Shown: positions 61,235-64,000 of the stretch, piece after piece
Numbering within the stretch: position 1 is the stretch's first letter
Layout of the letters: the number at the start of each line of letters is the position of its first letter
From: Neisseria sp. Marseille-Q6792
GTDB taxonomy: Bacteria > Pseudomonadota > Gammaproteobacteria > Burkholderiales > Neisseriaceae
NCBI RefSeq assembly: GCF_943181435.1
Contig: NZ_OW969598.1
Coordinates: 1,798,001 to 1,862,000 of the forward strand
DNA length: 64,000 bases
Direction: 5' to 3'
Program-made: the position numbers and the translations under genes
The notes under the pieces: generated by a model
Databases searched by the model: none
The model's input: the letters and a program-made list of their open reading frames with translations, nothing else
Told to the model about the DNA's origin: nothing

Positions 61235-62713
61235 ATGTTCAGCAAGTTAACCCCTTTAGCTGAAACCAACATTCCGCCTCTGCTGTGTGCAAACGCAGCA
61301 GGGCGTTTGTTGCATTCAGACAGCCGCCAAATCAAACAAGGCGATATTTTCGTTGCCTGTCAGGGCGAATATACCGACGGCCGCAGTTATATCCCCGCAG
61401 CCATTGCCAACGGCGCGGCTTTTGTTTTTTGGGACGACGACGGTAAATTCGCGTGGAATCCCGAATGGAAAGTCCCCAATCAAGGGATTAAGGATTTGAA
61501 ACACCGTGCCGGCATGTTGGCGGCGCAAGTTTACGGCAACGTTTCAGACGGCCTCAAAGTCTGGGGCGTAACCGGCACCAACGGCAAAACCTCCATCACA
61601 CAATGGCTGGCGCAGGCTGCCGATTTATTGGGCGAAAAAACCGCCATTATCGGCACAGTCGGCAACGGCTTTTGGGGCGCATTGGAAGAAACCACGCACA
61701 CCACCCCCGCCCCCGTCGATGTCCAAACCCTGCTCTACCGTTTCCGTCAACAAGGCGCAACAGCCGCCGCGATGGAAGTCTCCAGCCACGGCCTTGACCA
61801 ATCGCGTGTCAACGGCGTGCCATTCCGCAGCGCAATCTTTACCAATCTCACCCGAGACCACCTCGACTACCACGGCACCATGGAAGCCTACGGCGCTATC
61901 AAGTCGCGCCTGTTTTACTGGCATGGCTTGAAGCACGCCATTATCAACGTGGATGACGAATACGGCGCGGAACTCGTATGCCGTCTGAAAAAAGACTGTC
62001 CTGATTTGGCCGTTTACAGTTACGGCTTCAGCGAGCAAGCCGACATCCGCATTACCGATTTCACCGCTTCTTCAGACGGCATGGAAGCCGTATTCCAAAC
62101 CCCGTGGGGCGAAGGTCGCTGCCGCACGCGCCTGCTCGGACGGTTCAACGCGCAAAACCTCGCCGCCTGCATCGCCTTGCTGTGCGCTAACGGCTATCCG
62201 CTTGATAAGGTATTGGATGTGCTGGCAAAAATCCGTCCTGCTTCGGGCCGTATGGATTGCATTATGAACAGCGGCAAACCTTTGGTCGTTGTCGATTACG
62301 CCCACACGCCCGACGCATTGGAAAAAGCACTCGCCACCTTGCAGGAAATCAAACCGCAGGGTGCGGCCTTATGGTGCGTATTCGGTTGCGGCGGCAATCG
62401 AGATCGCGGCAAACGCCCGCTGATGGGCGCGGCAGCCGTACAGGGCGCGGATAAAGTCGTCGTTACCGGCGACAACCCGCGTTTGGAAAATCCGCAAGAC
62501 ATCATCAACGATATTTTGCCTGCTGTACCTAATCCTGAGCGCGTCGAAGCCGACCGCGCCGCCGCCATCCGTTATGCAGTCGAACGCGCTGCCGCAAACG
62601 ACATTATCCTGATTGCCGGCAAAGGACACGAAAACTATCAGGATGTACAAGGCGTGAAGCACCATTTCTCTGATTTTGAAATCGCAGAAAAAGCATTGGC
62701 AGAGCTGGGATAG
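61235..62713 (+). CDS. murE: UDP-MurNAc-L-Ala-D-Glu: meso-DAP ligase
   Basis: MurE adds meso-diaminopimelate to the peptidoglycan stem peptide. The 492-residue Mur ligase has the ATP site GVTGTNGKTSITQWL and the carbamylated-Lys region. GDNPRLENPQDII near residue 408 has the DNPR motif that selects meso-DAP. The ribosome site is weak (CGAGATTATTTT). The gene follows penA by 24 bases in the dcw cluster. Confidence 0.96.
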   Translation: MFSKLTPLAETNIPPLLCANAAGRLLHSDSRQIKQGDIFVACQGEYTDGRSYIPAAIANGAAFVFWDDDGKFAWNPEWKVPNQGIKDLKHRAGMLAAQVYGNVSDGLKVWGVTGTNGKTSITQWLAQAADLLGEKTAIIGTVGNGFWGALEETTHTTPAPVDVQTLLYRFRQQGATAAAMEVSSHGLDQSRVNGVPFRSAIFTNLTRDHLDYHGTMEAYGAIKSRLFYWHGLKHAIINVDDEYGAELVCRLKKDCPDLAVYSYGFSEQADIRITDFTASSDGMEAVFQTPWGEGRCRTRLLGRFNAQNLAACIALLCANGYPLDKVLDVLAKIRPASGRMDCIMNSGKPLVVVDYAHTPDALEKALATLQEIKPQGAALWCVFGCGGNRDRGKRPLMGAAAVQGADKVVVTGDNPRLENPQDIINDILPAVPNPERVEADRAAAIRYAVERAAANDIILIAGKGHENYQDVQGVKHHFSDFEIAEKALAELG

Positions 62714-62777
62714 GCCATATCAAAAATGTTCAGGCGGTCTTAATTAAAACCATCTGAAAAAACAAACGGAAGAAACC

Positions 62778-64000
62778 ATGAAACCACTAGATTTAAATTT
62801 CATCTGCCAAGCCCTCAAGCTTCCGATGCCGTCTGAAAACAAGCCCGTGTCGCGCATCGTAACCGACAGCCGCGACATCTGCGTAGGTGATGTGTTTTTC
62901 GCATTGGCGGGAGAGCGGTTTGATGCGCATGATTTTGTTGAAGACGTATTGGCTGCTGGTGCGGCGGCGGTTGTGGTTTCGCGGGAAGATTGCGCGTCTT
63001 TGAAAGGCGCTTTGAAAGTCGATGACACGCTTGCCGCATTGCAAACACTGGCAAAGGCCTGGCGTGAAAATGTGAATCCGTTTGTGTTCGGCATTACCGG
63101 CTCGGGCGGCAAGACGACGGTGAAGGAGATGCTGGCTGCGGTATTGCGCCGCCGTTTCGGCGATGATGCCGTGTTGGCGACGGCAGGCAACTTCAACAAC
63201 CATATTGGATTGCCGCTTACTTTATTGAAATTAAACGAAAAACACCGCTATGCCGTGATTGAAATGGGCATGAACCATTTCGGCGAACTGGCGGTTTTAA
63301 CGCAAATCGCCAAACCCGATGCCGCCTTGGTCAACAACGCCCTGCGCGCTCATGTCGGCTGCGGTTTCGACGGAGTGGGCGATATTGCCAAAGCGAAAAG
63401 CGAGATTTACCAAGGTTTATGTTCAGACGGCATTGCACTGATTCCTCAAGAAGATGCCAATATGGCTGTCTTCAAAACGGCAACGCTTAATTTGAATACG
63501 CGCACTTTCGGCATCGATAGCGGCGATGTTCACGCGGAAAATATCGTGCTGAAACCTTTGTCATGCGAATTTGATTTGGTGTGCGGCGACGAGCGCGCAG
63601 CTGTAGTGCTGCCTGTTCCCGGCCGCCACAATGTCCACAACGCCGCCGCTGCCGCCGTGCTGGCTTTGGCTGCGGGTTTGAGTTTGAACGATGTGGCGGA
63701 AGGTTTGAAAGGCTTCAGCAACATCAAAGGCCGTCTGAACGTCAAATCCGGCATCAAAGGCGCGACCCTGATTGACGATACGTACAACGCGAACCCCGAC
63801 AGCATGAGGGCAGCAATTGACGTGTTGGCGCGTATGCCTGCGCCGCGTATTTTCGTGATGGGCGATATGGGCGAACTGGGCGAGGACGAAGCCGCTGCCA
63901 TGCACGCCGAAGTCGGCGCGTATGCCCGCGACCAAGGCATCGAAGCGGCTTATTTTGTCGGCGACAACAGCGTCGAAGCGGCGGAAAAATTTGGCGCGGA
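62778..64000 (+). CDS. murF: UDP-MurNAc-tripeptide--D-Ala-D-Ala ligase, 3' end outside window
   Basis: MurF adds D-Ala-D-Ala to the UDP-MurNAc-tripeptide, the last cytoplasmic step. The frame starts at ATG 62778 after GGAAGAAACC (MKPLDLNFICQALKLPMPSE) and stays open to the window end, about 407 of an expected 450 or so residues. The P-loop is FGITGSGGKTTVKEML, followed by TAGNFNNHIGLPLTLL and IDDTYNANPDSM of the family. Confidence 0.94.
   Translation, partial: MKPLDLNFICQALKLPMPSENKPVSRIVTDSRDICVGDVFFALAGERFDAHDFVEDVLAAGAAAVVVSREDCASLKGALKVDDTLAALQTLAKAWRENVNPFVFGITGSGGKTTVKEMLAAVLRRRFGDDAVLATAGNFNNHIGLPLTLLKLNEKHRYAVIEMGMNHFGELAVLTQIAKPDAALVNNALRAHVGCGFDGVGDIAKAKSEIYQGLCSDGIALIPQEDANMAVFKTATLNLNTRTFGIDSGDVHAENIVLKPLSCEFDLVCGDERAAVVLPVPGRHNVHNAAAAAVLALAAGLSLNDVAEGLKGFSNIKGRLNVKSGIKGATLIDDTYNANPDSMRAAIDVLARMPAPRIFVMGDMGELGEDEAAAMHAEVGAYARDQGIEAAYFVGDNSVEAAEKFGA

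Overview
This is chromosomal DNA of a Neisseria species. The 10-mer GCCGTCTGAA (the Neisseria DNA uptake sequence, DUS) occurs throughout, mostly as atGCCGTCTGAA and often as inverted pairs at gene ends. Two full 155-bp Correia elements are present, as are several arrays of dRS3 repeats (attccc-N8-gggaat). The AT form of DUS, the dRS3 arrays, PorB-type porins, a PilC pair, NadR/FarR and DsbA3 place it in the meningitidis/lactamica/polysaccharea/cinerea group. Two porB-like genes, PilC genes without the poly-G tract known from pathogens, an apparently intact rpoN and a commensal-type PBP2 suggest a commensal (N. cinerea-like is possible) rather than N. meningitidis or N. gonorrhoeae. That species call is inference.

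Layout. 0-12.4 kb, mainly minus strand: SemiSWEET, carA with an attenuator-like leader, porB copy 1, a Correia element, mazEF, truA, porB copy 2, tyrS, an AT-rich TIR-domain gene wedged between tyrS and ychF, then fhs. 12.5-15.6 kb, plus strand: a small EamA protein, then a tight four-gene cassette (AAA+ ATPase, small membrane protein, soluble protein, second membrane protein) that I cannot assign to a known system. 15.6-29.9 kb, housekeeping and stress genes: sdaA, gyrB, mscS-like, prlC, ccp, mntP, katA with a possible 23-codon leader ORF, rpoN and hpf. 30-34.7 kb: murU, an AT-rich orphan, flavin reductase, nadR/farR, a TlpA-like thioredoxin, tRNA-Lys and apbC. 35-42.8 kb: two divergent pilC/pilY1 genes, one 1488 codons with eleven 12-bp repeats, the other broken by a one-base frameshift. 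42.8-44.8 kb: a dense repeat region with a 481-bp tandem duplication. 44.9-50.3 kb: the proline pair putA and putP. 50.7-55.6 kb: ubiK, comM/yifB, a SPOR protein, dsbA3, uppP and a small membrane protein. 55.7-56.1 kb: a possible miniature element and tRNA-Ala and tRNA-Met. 56.2-64 kb: a MidA-type methyltransferase facing the start of the division/cell-wall cluster mraZ-rsmH-ftsL-penA-murE-murF; murF runs off the end.

How the parts work together. The right end encodes peptidoglycan synthesis and septation, which uppP and murU also serve through lipid-carrier and sugar recycling. ccp, katA and mntP form a peroxide and manganese stress group. putA and putP take up proline and oxidise it to glutamate. 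PilC/PilY1 proteins act at the pilus tip. The best candidates for undescribed biology are the AAA+ cassette (13.2-15.5 kb) and the lone TIR gene (8.6-9.5 kb).
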